From CAVROP01 sp050008495 (GTDB taxonomy: Bacteria; Acidobacteriota; Terriglobia; UBA7540), in assembly GCA_050008495.1 (NCBI GenBank), contig JBEKMN010000001.1, positions 124,001 through 188,000 on the forward strand: a DNA stretch of 64,000 bases, read 5' to 3'. Both the position numbers and the translations under genes were made by a program. A model generated the notes under the pieces. It had not been told where the DNA came from. It saw only the letters and a program-made list of their open reading frames with translations, and ran no database searches. This document shows positions 7,751 through 15,513 of this stretch, one piece after another (position 1 is the first letter of the stretch; the number at the start of each line of letters is the position of its first letter).

Positions 7751-8332
7751 TTACCTCTGCGGAAACTGACGGTCTAATTTAAGATTCAGCTCGAGGACGT
7801 TCACCCGAGGCTCACCCAGGAAACCCAAATCTGCGACCTTGGTATTCTGGCTGATAAGCCCCTCCACCTGGTGAAGATCGATGCCTCGCGCCTTGGCAAC
7901 TCGCGGCGCCTGCGCATCTGCGGAAGCGGGGCTGATGTCGGGATCGAGTCCGCTGGCGGAAGCGGTCAACAGATCTGCAGGAATCGGCCCGGTGTAGTCA
8001 GGGTTTTCCTTGCGGAACTGCTCCGCCGAGCTTTTTACTCGATCGATGAGCTTCTGGTTGGTTGGGCCGTAATTGGACCCTGTGGAAGCCGTCGCGTCGT
8101 AGCCCTCGTTGCCTGCCGCCGAAGGGCGCGGATGGAAATACTCCGGCTTCGTGAAGTTCTGCCCAATGAGGGCCGATCCGATCTCTTTCCCCCCCACGCT
8201 TAGCATGCTTCCGTTGGCCCGCCAACGGAAGAGGACCTGGCAGAGGCCCGTGACGACGCCGGGATAAATCAACCCCGTCAGCACCGTCAGCACAAGCATT
8301 AATCGAAACGCAGGCACAATTTGACGACGCAT
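7751..8332 (-). CDS. kdpC: Potassium-transporting ATPase subunit KdpC
   Basis: 193 residues from the ATG at 8332, chosen because AAGGAG stands 7 bases before it and because 190-200 residues is the normal KdpC length. A longer in-frame start at 8401 lacks support. One N-terminal membrane helix (residues ~8-30) is followed by a periplasmic domain with GSALIGQNFTKPEYFHPRPS, the conserved KdpC block. KdpC stabilises the KdpFABC complex and assists ATP-driven high-affinity K+ uptake. It is the last gene of the operon. Its 3' third is duplicated at 4139-4352, and its final residues differ from that copy, so the present 3' end may have come in with the restriction-modification module. Confidence 0.95.
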   Translation of the reverse strand: MRRQIVPAFRLMLVLTVLTGLIYPGVVTGLCQVLFRWRANGSMLSVGGKEIGSALIGQNFTKPEYFHPRPSAAGNEGYDATASTGSNYGPTNQKLIDRVKSSAEQFRKENPDYTGPIPADLLTASASGLDPDISPASADAQAPRVAKARGIDLHQVEGLISQNTKVADLGFLGEPRVNVLELNLKLDRQFPQR

Positions 8333-8459
8333 AAAAGCTCCTTGAGCGAACAGGGAGTAGGGAACAGGGAACAGCCGATCTCCATTCCCGCCTGACGCCA
8401 TTCCTCATGCTAGTTGCGATCTGCCTACTGCCCATCTGCCTACCTGCCCACTGCCCCCC

Positions 8460-10571
8460 TTAGGCCAAGTGCAGTAATCCCAGCAGCCGATCGATCAGGA
8501 AAATGCAAGGAAAAGGCGCAATGAAACCGCCCACTCCGTAGATCCAAAGATTGCGTCGCAGCATGGCGGCGGCGCTCTGCGGCCGGTACTTCACGCCTCG
8601 CAACGCCAGCGGCACGAGGGCGACAATGATCAGGGCGTTGAAAATCACTGCCGCCAACACCGCGCTGTGCGTCGTGCGGAGGTGCATGATGTTCAGCTTC
8701 GCCAGCGCCGGATATGTGGTCATGAACATCGCCGGGATAATCGCGAAGTACTTCGACACATCATTGAGGATGGAAAACGTGGTCAAGGCGCCGCGCGTGA
8801 TCAGCAGTTGTTTGCCGATGGCCACGACCTCAATGAGCTTGGTCGGGTTGCTGTCGAGATCGACCATGTTGCCAGCCTCTTTGGCCGCCATGGTGCCCGT
8901 ATTCATGGCTACCCCGACATCCGCCTGCGCCAGCGCCGGCGCGTCATTGGTACCGTCTCCCGTCATGGCCACCATGCGCCCGCCGGCCTGCTCTTTGCGG
9001 ATATACTTCAGCTTATCTTCGGGAGTGGCTTGGGCAAGGAAATCATCCACGCCCGCCTCCGCGGCAATAGCTGCGGCGGTGAGAGGATTATCACCGGTTA
9101 TCATCACTGACCGGATGCCCATGGTGCGGAGTTGCGAGAGCCGGCTTTTCATTCCGCCCTTCACGATGTCCTTGAGGTGCACAACTCCCAGCATCCGCGA
9201 GCCGTCGGCCACGGCCAGAGGTGTGCCACCCGCGCGCGAGATTCGGTCTGAAATCCCCAGGAAGTCGCCCGGTATTTGTCCACCCTGCTCTTTGACGAAG
9301 TTGACGATGGCGTCCGTTGCGCCCTTTCGCAGCGAGCGCCCATCCATATTCACCCCACTCATTCGCGTGTAGGCGGAGAAGGGAATGAAATGCGCACTTG
9401 GCTCGGCAACTTCTCTGCCCCGCAACTGGAAGCGTTGCTTCGCCAAGACAGCGATGGAGCGTCCTTCGGGTGTTTCGTCAGCGAGGCTCGACAATTGCGC
9501 GGCATCCGCAAGCTCCGCTTCGCTCACTCCTTGCACCGGAATGAACTCCACCGCCTGCCGATTGCCCAGCGTGATGGTGCCGGTCTTGTCCAGCAGGAGC
9601 GTATCGACGTCGCCCGAGGCTTCCACGGCTTTCCCGCTCATGGCCAGGACGTTGTGCTGCATCACGCGGTCCATCCCTGCGATCCCGATCGCGGACAGCA
9701 ATCCGCCGATGGTGGTTGGAATAAGGCAGACCAGCAGGGAAACCAGCACCGCCACCGTTGGCACGCTTCCGCTTTTGGCGGAAGCGATGCTGTAGATGGC
9801 AAACGGCTGTAGCGTCGCCACAGCAAACAAGAAGATCAGCGTCATGCCGGCAATGAGAATGTTTAAGGCGATCTCGTTGGGAGTCTTCTGCCGTTCCGCC
9901 CCCTCCACCAGAGCGATCATCCGATCCAGGAAAGTCTCGCCCGGATTGGAAGTTATCTTGATGCGGATCTGGTCCGACAGCACCTTGGTCCCGCCCGTCA
10001 CCGCGCTGCGATCGCCACCCGACTCGCGAATCACCGGTGCGCTTTCGCCGGTGATGACGGATTCATCCACGGTGGCAATGCCTTCGATGACTTCTCCGTC
10101 GCCGGGGATAATGTCTCCTACTTCGCACAGCACGGTGTCCCCGGCGCGCAGCTTCGAGGCCGGCACCGCTTCCATCTTGCCCTTGCCAACAAAGCGCTTG
10201 GCAACGGATTCGGATCTGGTCTTCCGCAAGGTGTCGGCTTGCGCCTTGCCGCGCGCTTCCGCCATAGCCTCAGCGAAGTTGGCAAAGAGCACCGTGAACC
10301 AGAGCCACAAATCAATCTGGACCTCAAATCCCAAGCTCGGCGCGCCGATGAAGGCGTCCCGAACCAGGAACACGCCCGTCAACGCTGCGCCCACTTCCAC
10401 CACAAAAATCACCGGATTCTTGAAGAGCGTGGCGGGATTCAGCTTGATAAACGAGTCCTTCAGCGCCCGCCCCACGAGTTCGCGATCGAACAGGGGACGC
10501 GCCCGCACCAGTCTCTTGGGGATCAGTGTCGTCAGATCGTCGATCAGAGGAGGAGTTGCTGTCGTGGCCAT
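8460..10571 (-). CDS. kdpB: Potassium-transporting P-type ATPase subunit KdpB
   Basis: 703 residues, ATG at 10571, only 3 bases after kdpA. The P-type ATPase landmarks are in order: TGES (about 174-177), the phosphorylated Asp in DKTGT (328), and the hinge TGDGTNDAP (537). Seven membrane segments fit the family. It is the catalytic, ATP-hydrolysing subunit that drives K+ import through KdpA. The TGES serine that can be inhibited by phosphorylation in E. coli is present. The 127 bases between kdpB and kdpC hold GCCTACTGCCCATCTGCC-type repeats rather than a gene. Confidence 0.98.
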   Translation of the reverse strand: MATTATPPLIDDLTTLIPKRLVRARPLFDRELVGRALKDSFIKLNPATLFKNPVIFVVEVGAALTGVFLVRDAFIGAPSLGFEVQIDLWLWFTVLFANFAEAMAEARGKAQADTLRKTRSESVAKRFVGKGKMEAVPASKLRAGDTVLCEVGDIIPGDGEVIEGIATVDESVITGESAPVIRESGGDRSAVTGGTKVLSDQIRIKITSNPGETFLDRMIALVEGAERQKTPNEIALNILIAGMTLIFLFAVATLQPFAIYSIASAKSGSVPTVAVLVSLLVCLIPTTIGGLLSAIGIAGMDRVMQHNVLAMSGKAVEASGDVDTLLLDKTGTITLGNRQAVEFIPVQGVSEAELADAAQLSSLADETPEGRSIAVLAKQRFQLRGREVAEPSAHFIPFSAYTRMSGVNMDGRSLRKGATDAIVNFVKEQGGQIPGDFLGISDRISRAGGTPLAVADGSRMLGVVHLKDIVKGGMKSRLSQLRTMGIRSVMITGDNPLTAAAIAAEAGVDDFLAQATPEDKLKYIRKEQAGGRMVAMTGDGTNDAPALAQADVGVAMNTGTMAAKEAGNMVDLDSNPTKLIEVVAIGKQLLITRGALTTFSILNDVSKYFAIIPAMFMTTYPALAKLNIMHLRTTHSAVLAAVIFNALIIVALVPLALRGVKYRPQSAAAMLRRNLWIYGVGGFIAPFPCIFLIDRLLGLLHLA

Positions 10572-10574
10572 GGA

Positions 10575-12389
10575 TTAGCTCCAGATAGAGAACATCAGCG
10601 AAGAAAACAGTCTCCCCTGGTGCATCAGGTAATGCTCGACCAAAGGGCCCAGGGAGAGTGCGGGGAAGAACGTCAAGGCGCCGATTACGATCACCGTCCC
10701 CACCAGGAGCCCAACGAAAAGCGCGCCGTGGGTTGGGAACGTGCCGCTGGACGACGGCACCCGCTTCTTGGCCACCAGGCTTCCCGCGATGGCCAAAGTG
10801 GGGATGATGAACGCGAAGCGCCCGAGGACCATCGCCAGACCCAAGGTGAGGTTGTACCAGGGAGTGTCCGGATTAAGCCCGGCGAAGGCGCTGCCATTGT
10901 TTTCCGGGGTGCTCGAGTAGGCGTAGAGCATCTCGCTGAATCCGTGCGGCCCGGCATTGGTGAGGTTGGCGATGGCCGGACCGGGAGGATTCCAGTAGCC
11001 ATTCTTGGCAAACGGAGCGACGATGCTGACGGCGGTAAACACCAGAATCACGAAGGCCGTGGCAAGGATGGCCACCATCGCCATTTTGACTTCCTTCTGC
11101 TGGATCTTCTTTCCCAGGTACTCCGGCGTTCTCCCCACCATCAAGCCCGCAATGAACACCCCGATAACGGCGTACAAGAGCATGCCGTAGAGGCCTGATC
11201 CGACCCCGCCGAAGATAACTTCATCGCTCTCGATATTGAAAAGCGGAACGAGGCCGGCAAGCGGAGTAAGGCTGTCGTGAACGTTATTGATGGCGCCGCA
11301 GCTTGCGTCGGTGGTAACGGTCGCAAACAATGCTGAACTGGCAATGCCAAAGCGAGTTTCCTTGCCTTCCATGTTGCCGCCGGGCTGCGTATTGGTGGAG
11401 CGGCTCTCAATGCCGAGTTTCGTCAGGATGGGATTGCCCGCTTGTTCGTAGTGGTAGCAGACGAAGACACCGACCAGAAACATTACCGCCATGGCGGCGA
11501 ATAACGCCCAACCCTGACGCGTGTCGCCCACCATGCGGCCGAACGTATACGTCAGCCCCGCCGGAATTATAAAGATCAAAACCACCTGGAGAAGGTCTGT
11601 CAAGGGCGTGGGATTCTCGAAAGGGTGCGAGGAATTGGCGTTGAAGAATCCCCCGCCATTGGTTCCCAGCATCTTAATGACTTCTTGAGAGGCTACAGGA
11701 CCTTGCGGAATGGTCTGGGTAGCTCCCTCGAGCGTCTTGACCGTCGAATAGGGACGAAAGTTCTGGATGGCGCCCTGCGAGCACAGAAACAACGCGGCGA
11801 CAAAGGCGATGGGCAGCAAAACGTAGACTGTCGTGCGCGTCAAATCCACCCAGAGGTTGCCGATGCTGTTGGCCTCCTGACGGGCAAAGCCGCGAATCAG
11901 CGCCACGGCAACAGAGATGCCCACCGCTGCCGAAGCGAAGTTTTGGACAGCCAGAGCCGCCATTTGCACGAAGTAGCTGAACGTCATCTCGCCGCTGTAG
12001 GCCTGCCAATTAGTATTCGTAAGGTAGCTCAGTGCCGTGTTGAAGGCCAGGTCCGGCGTGACGGGAGTGGCTCCGGAGGGCGCGGCCTTAGTGCCAAAGT
12101 GCATGGGGTTGAAGGGCAGGTAGCCTTGCAGCCGCTGGATGAGATAAACAAACAGGAAACTGGCCGCGCTGAAAGCAATCACGGAGGCCGCGTATTGTGT
12201 CCAGCGCTGCTCGGTGTCCTCGCGTACACCAATCAGGCGGTAGATCAGGCGCTCCACCGGACGGAGCACCGGGTGCAGAAAAGTCCGCTGCCCCTGGAAT
12301 ACCTTGGCCATGTAGGCCCCCAAGGGTTTCGTGATCGCGAGAATCAGGACGAAGTAAACGGCGATGTGCAGAATTCCAAGCGCGCTCAT
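10575..12389 (-). CDS. kdpA: Potassium-transporting ATPase subunit KdpA
   Basis: 604 residues, ATG at 12389. KdpA is the K+-selective channel-like subunit related to Trk/Ktr/HKT proteins. Filter-type loops are visible, notably GTNGGGFFNANSSHPFENPT near the middle, and the chain is hydrophobic throughout with about ten helices. Length is close to the family norm (~560-600). It heads the large genes of the operon, with the small kdpF 207 bases upstream. The gap to kdpF holds a palindromic repeat (12473-12554), which may attenuate or process the transcript between the small leader genes and kdpA. Confidence 0.98.
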   Translation of the reverse strand: MSALGILHIAVYFVLILAITKPLGAYMAKVFQGQRTFLHPVLRPVERLIYRLIGVREDTEQRWTQYAASVIAFSAASFLFVYLIQRLQGYLPFNPMHFGTKAAPSGATPVTPDLAFNTALSYLTNTNWQAYSGEMTFSYFVQMAALAVQNFASAAVGISVAVALIRGFARQEANSIGNLWVDLTRTTVYVLLPIAFVAALFLCSQGAIQNFRPYSTVKTLEGATQTIPQGPVASQEVIKMLGTNGGGFFNANSSHPFENPTPLTDLLQVVLIFIIPAGLTYTFGRMVGDTRQGWALFAAMAVMFLVGVFVCYHYEQAGNPILTKLGIESRSTNTQPGGNMEGKETRFGIASSALFATVTTDASCGAINNVHDSLTPLAGLVPLFNIESDEVIFGGVGSGLYGMLLYAVIGVFIAGLMVGRTPEYLGKKIQQKEVKMAMVAILATAFVILVFTAVSIVAPFAKNGYWNPPGPAIANLTNAGPHGFSEMLYAYSSTPENNGSAFAGLNPDTPWYNLTLGLAMVLGRFAFIIPTLAIAGSLVAKKRVPSSSGTFPTHGALFVGLLVGTVIVIGALTFFPALSLGPLVEHYLMHQGRLFSSLMFSIWS

Positions 12390-12472
12390 GTTTGTTCCTC
12401 TTTCCCCCTCTTACCCCAAGCACCTGATTACGGCTTCCCTTGTTTTTGCTCGTGTCATTCAGTTCTTGCTCG

Positions 12473-12554
12473 TGTCATTCTGAGCGAAGCGAAGAATCTC
12501 TCCAGTTCATATCGCACGTAACTTCGGAGATTCTTCGCTTCGCTCAGAATGACA
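12473..12554. repeat. Palindromic repeat, TGAGCGAAGCGAAGAATC family, inside the kdp operon
   Basis: Arms at 12473-12498 and 12529-12554 are near-perfect complements. A further partial arm (GATCGCTCAGAATGACAGG) follows at about 12561-12580. The location between kdpF and kdpA, within a co-directional operon, is unusual because other copies lie mostly at gene ends. Confidence 0.9.
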
Positions 12555-12596
12555 GGCTCGGATCGCTCAGAATGACAGGCCCGGACCAGGCTGGTC

Positions 12597-12680
12597 TTAA
12601 AAGCGCTCCGGCCGAAGCAAGGCGTAAAGCAGGTAAACCAAAAGAAACAGCGCGGTCACTCCTGAGATGATATAGTCCAC
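12597..12680 (-). CDS. kdpF: Small Kdp subunit KdpF
   Basis: 27 residues, from GTG at 12680 to TAA at 12597. A perfect GGAGG lies six bases upstream. The peptide starts MDYIISGVTALFL and ends LLRPERF: a single membrane helix followed by the RPE(R/K)F tail typical of KdpF. It stabilises the KdpABC complex in the membrane. It is too short for most gene finders but is placed correctly, ahead of kdpA on the same strand. Confidence 0.92.
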   Translation of the reverse strand: MDYIISGVTALFLLVYLLYALLRPERF

Positions 12681-12694
12681 CCAATGCCTCCTTC

Positions 12695-12778
12695 TTAGAG
12701 CCGGTCACAGCCTCTGGTAGAAGCCCAGCAAGCGACAAACAACACTAGCCCGACGACAATATAAATCAGATCCAGCAT
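12695..12778 (-). CDS. 27-residue membrane peptide preceding kdpF
   Basis: ATG at 12778, TAA at 12695, 14 bases before kdpF. The peptide begins MLDLIYIVVGLVLFVACW and ends TRGCDRL: one hydrophobic helix, then a short polar tail with Cys-Asp-Arg-Leu. It mirrors KdpF in size and design but has a different tail. An AGGTGGG stretch stands just upstream as a possible ribosome site. I recognise the (Y/S)xRGC(D/E)RL tail as recurring in front of kdp genes in other bacteria, but no function is established to my knowledge. It could be a further small subunit or regulator of the Kdp pump. Confidence 0.7.
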   Translation of the reverse strand: MLDLIYIVVGLVLFVACWASTRGCDRL

Positions 12779-12836
12779 ATGCCCACCTACACCCTAAGCG
12801 GTTAGGAAGTGATCTCAATTGGAGTGTGCCCGACTG

Positions 12837-12854
12837 GGCATAAAGAAGGCATAA
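12837..12854 (-). promoter_or_regulatory. Candidate KdpE-type direct repeat upstream of the kdp operon
   Basis: Two copies of TTATGCC on the minus strand (plus-strand GGCATAA at 12837-12843 and 12848-12854) are spaced 11 bp centre to centre, 59 bases before the first small kdp gene. OmpR-family response regulators such as KdpE bind direct repeats with one helical turn spacing. kdpD/kdpE themselves are not in the window. Confidence 0.5.
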
Positions 12855-12897
12855 GGATTTGCGAAATATTTCGTTAACGCAGCCAGGCTCTCTCGAC

Positions 12898-13057
12898 GGT
12901 GTCATTCCGAGCCCTTCGCTGTCATCCGAAGCGAAGCGAAGAGCCTGTCCTGAACGAAGTGAAGGAATCTCGCTCTGGGTGCTCAGGGTAAACTCCGCGA
13001 GGAGTCTCGCCCTGAAAGCAAGGGCACTGCGAGATTCCTCGCTCTGCTCGGAATGAC
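12898..13057. repeat. Compound palindromic repeat between kdp and miaB
   Basis: Mosaic of GTGTCATTCCGAGC, GAAGCGAAGCGAAGAGCC, GTCCTGAACGAAGTGAAGGA, CTCAGGGTAAACTCCGCG and a closing GCTCTGCTCGGAATGACA arm. The same modules recur in inverse order at 63707-63893. No gene lies in the 380-base gap from 12779 to 13161 apart from this and the kdp control region. Confidence 0.8.
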
Positions 13058-13161
13058 ATCCATATTTGGAAACTGTCCAAATTAGGACACTACCGCCGCC
13101 CGTAATTCCTAGTCCCCAGCCCCCATTTCAGGCTATACTGAGTTCGGGTCTACGCCGCTGA

Positions 13162-14568
13162 ATGGGAAATGATCTGGTCCAACTCACGGTCTTCGAATCC
13201 GCGGGAACGCCGGCGCCTGCGATAGCGCCGCAACGCGCAGCCCATGTGTCCGCGCCGGGCAGGCTGAGGACGTTTTACATTGAAACCTTTGGCTGCCAGA
13301 TGAATGTGCACGATTCGGAGAAGGTGCAAGGCGTGTTGCTGGCGCGCGAGATGACGCCGGTCGACGACCACGCCCAGGCCGACCTGATTCTCTACAACAC
13401 CTGCAGCATTCGGGAAAAGGCCGCGCAGAAGGTTTTTTCACGCCTGGGCGCCTTCCGCAAGGGAAACGGCGGGGCGGGGAAGGTGATTGGCGTGCTGGGC
13501 TGCGTGGCGCAGCAGGAAGGCGAGAGGTTCTTTGAGCGCGCTCCGCAGGTCAGTTTTGTGTGCGGGTCCGCGAGCTATTCCAAGCTGCCCGAGTTGCTTG
13601 ACCGGCTCGAAGCTGGAGATCGGCGTGTGACCGGTCTTTCGCTTGACACCGAGGAGTGCTTTGAAACGGAATTGACCCGGCGCGATAATCCCTTCCGGGC
13701 TTATCTCACCATCATCGAGGGGTGTGACCAACGCTGCGCGTTCTGCGTTGTGCCTATGACCCGCGGCCCGCAGCGCAGCCGTCCCAGCGAGAAGATCCTG
13801 GCCGAGGCCCGCCGCTTGGTGGACGAAGGTTACACTGAAATCCAGCTTCTAGGCCAGATCGTTAATGCCTGGGAGGACCCCTCTCCCGCCCGCAGGAGTT
13901 TCGCGGAATTGCTCGAGTGCGTCGCCGAAATTTCAGGCGTTCGCCGCGTGCGGTTCACGACCTCGCACCCGAGATTCTTCACGCCTGACATTGTCCGGGC
14001 CATCGACACCCATCCCGCCCTGTGCGACCAGGTTCACCTTCCGGTACAGTCAGGCTCCACGCCAGTCCTGGCGCGCATGCTGAGGGGTTACTCCCGCGAA
14101 GAGTATCTCGAACGAATCGGCTACGTTCGCCAGGCGCGCCGCACCATCAGCCTGTCCACGGACATCATTGTCGGCTTTTGCGGTGAAACGCGTCAGGACT
14201 TTGAACAGACGCTTTCGTTAATGCAGGAAGTGGAGTACGATCAGGTCTTCTCCTTCAAGTATTCACCGCGCCCCAATACGCTGGCCGAGAAGCAGGGGGA
14301 TGCTTTGGCCGAGGACGAGAAGGGACGCCGGCTGGCCGAACTCCAGGAACTTCAGCGGCAGATTCAGTTGCGGCGTAATCAGGCTCTGCTGGGCGCGACC
14401 TTCGAAGTCCTTGTGGAAGCACACCAGTCGCGCCTGGGGCAGGCGGTGGGGCGCAGCACCACCAATCGCGTCATAAACTTCCCGGGTAGTCCGTCGGATG
14501 TTGGACGCTACCTGAGGGTGAAAGTGACGGGGGCCGGGCCTAACAGCCTGGTCGGAGTGCGCGCCTAG
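13162..14568 (+). CDS. miaB: tRNA-2-methylthio-N6-dimethylallyladenosine synthase MiaB
   Basis: 468 residues. The N-terminal methylthiotransferase domain has three iron-sulfur cysteines (Cys45 in ETFGCQMN, Cys81 in NTCSIRE, Cys114 in GVLGC). It is followed by the radical-SAM motif CDQRCAFC (Cys188, 192, 195) and a C-terminal TRAM domain. The enzyme adds a methylthio group to isopentenyl-A37 of tRNAs reading UNN codons. About 35 extra residues precede the usual start of the family; the ATG at 13162 is the first in frame, but a later start is possible. The usual GQNVN motif reads GQIVN here (Ile233), an uncommon substitution. The CMQN, NTCxIRExA and GCDxxCxFCVVPxTRGxxxSR blocks make the MiaB assignment firm. 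Confidence 0.95.
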   Translation: MGNDLVQLTVFESAGTPAPAIAPQRAAHVSAPGRLRTFYIETFGCQMNVHDSEKVQGVLLAREMTPVDDHAQADLILYNTCSIREKAAQKVFSRLGAFRKGNGGAGKVIGVLGCVAQQEGERFFERAPQVSFVCGSASYSKLPELLDRLEAGDRRVTGLSLDTEECFETELTRRDNPFRAYLTIIEGCDQRCAFCVVPMTRGPQRSRPSEKILAEARRLVDEGYTEIQLLGQIVNAWEDPSPARRSFAELLECVAEISGVRRVRFTTSHPRFFTPDIVRAIDTHPALCDQVHLPVQSGSTPVLARMLRGYSREEYLERIGYVRQARRTISLSTDIIVGFCGETRQDFEQTLSLMQEVEYDQVFSFKYSPRPNTLAEKQGDALAEDEKGRRLAELQELQRQIQLRRNQALLGATFEVLVEAHQSRLGQAVGRSTTNRVINFPGSPSDVGRYLRVKVTGAGPNSLVGVRA

Positions 14569-14595
14569 GAGCGCCGGTGGATGGCACTCGTGCTC

Positions 14596-14679
14596 TGTCA
14601 TTCTGAGCGAAGCGAAGAATCGCCGCAGTTGCGACATCAACGCCCACTGCCGGGATTCTTCGCTCCGCTCAGAATGACA
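14596..14679. repeat. Palindromic repeat, TGTCATTCTGAGCGAAGCGA family
   Basis: Complementary arms at 14596-14621 and 14653-14679 enclose ~30 variable bases. It lies 28 bases after the miaB stop and could form a transcript-end hairpin. Confidence 0.9.
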
Positions 14680-14744
14680 AAGTGAACGGACGCCGATCGG
14701 GTGAAAAGGCGGACGGGCAGGGCGTCAGGGATCGGGAGGGTCGC

Positions 14745-15230
14745 ATGGAAATTGAGATGAGAATCCGCGGATTGGTGATGGATCCGGTCACGAACATGCC
14801 CATCGTGATCCTCAAGGACATCAACGGCGCCTCTGTGCTTCCCATCTGGGTGGGCATTTACGAAGCCAACGCCATCGCCCTGGAAATTGAAAAGGTCACC
14901 ACTCCCCGTCCCATGACCCATGACCTGCTGAAGAATCTCTTGCTCGGGCTCGAAACCCGCGTCCAGAAAGTGGTGGTGAACGAGTTGAAGGAAGACACCT
15001 TCTACGCCCTGATCTGGCTGGAACGCGACGGACAGGTAATGTCCATCGATTCGCGGCCCAGCGACGCCCTGGCGCTGGCCCTGCGCATGGATTGCCCGAT
15101 CTATGTCGAGGAGGAAGTCCTGAAGAATTCCAAGGTGGCCGCCGGAGCCACCGATAAGGCCAGCAACGAAGAGCTTCGAAAATGGCTGGAGGGATTGGGC
15201 GACGAGGACATGGGCCGCTATAAGATGTAA
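14745..15230 (+). CDS. Bifunctional nuclease family protein (DUF151/BFN)
   Basis: 161 residues from ATG at 14745; GGGAGGG lies 5-6 bases upstream, which decides this start over longer in-frame options. The whole chain is one BFN domain: MRIRGLVMDPVTNMPIVILK, then LPIWVGIYEANAIALEIE, and later SRPSDALALALR, all strongly conserved in COG1259. Members have reported DNase/RNase activity in plants and are common, uncharacterised proteins in bacteria. It is preceded by a palindromic repeat and followed by an AT-rich repeat, so it looks monocistronic. Confidence 0.88.
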   Translation: MEIEMRIRGLVMDPVTNMPIVILKDINGASVLPIWVGIYEANAIALEIEKVTTPRPMTHDLLKNLLLGLETRVQKVVVNELKEDTFYALIWLERDGQVMSIDSRPSDALALALRMDCPIYVEEEVLKNSKVAAGATDKASNEELRKWLEGLGDEDMGRYKM

Positions 15231-15245
15231 GGCTCCGCCGCGCTG

Positions 15246-15337
15246 ATCTCAAATCTCAGATTTGAGATTTGATTCTGAAATCTTAGCTTTGAGATTTGAA
15301 TCTGAAATCTTCAATTTGAAATTTGAGATTTTGAGCC
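15246..15337. repeat. AT-rich inverted/direct repeat of AAATCTCAGATTTGAGATTT units
   Basis: Repeated GAAATCTTxxxTTTGAGATTTGA units in both orientations build an imperfect stem in an otherwise GC-rich region. It lies in the 283-base gap between the BFN gene and parA. The remaining ~170 bases (15340-15513) are GC-rich leader sequence with no gene seen. Confidence 0.75.
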
Positions 15338-15513
15338 GCAGCCACCTTAGCCCTTGCTCAGTTCATCTAAAAGGCTTATCTTAACGGTTGCGCAGGGTGC
15401 GCTCGAGGTCGAGCGCCCCGGGTGTTCACACGGCACAAGGTGTACGGGCGCCCCCCTCGGGTGCCCTGGGCGGCGGGACGGGCCGCTCCGACCCTAGCCG
15501 GCGGGAGTTGCGA

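Noticed and set aside
12779..13161. c-di-AMP (ydaO-type) riboswitch ahead of kdp
   Set aside because: The first small gene starts only ~60 bases after the candidate regulator site, leaving no room for the large aptamer; the rest of the gap is repeat sequence.
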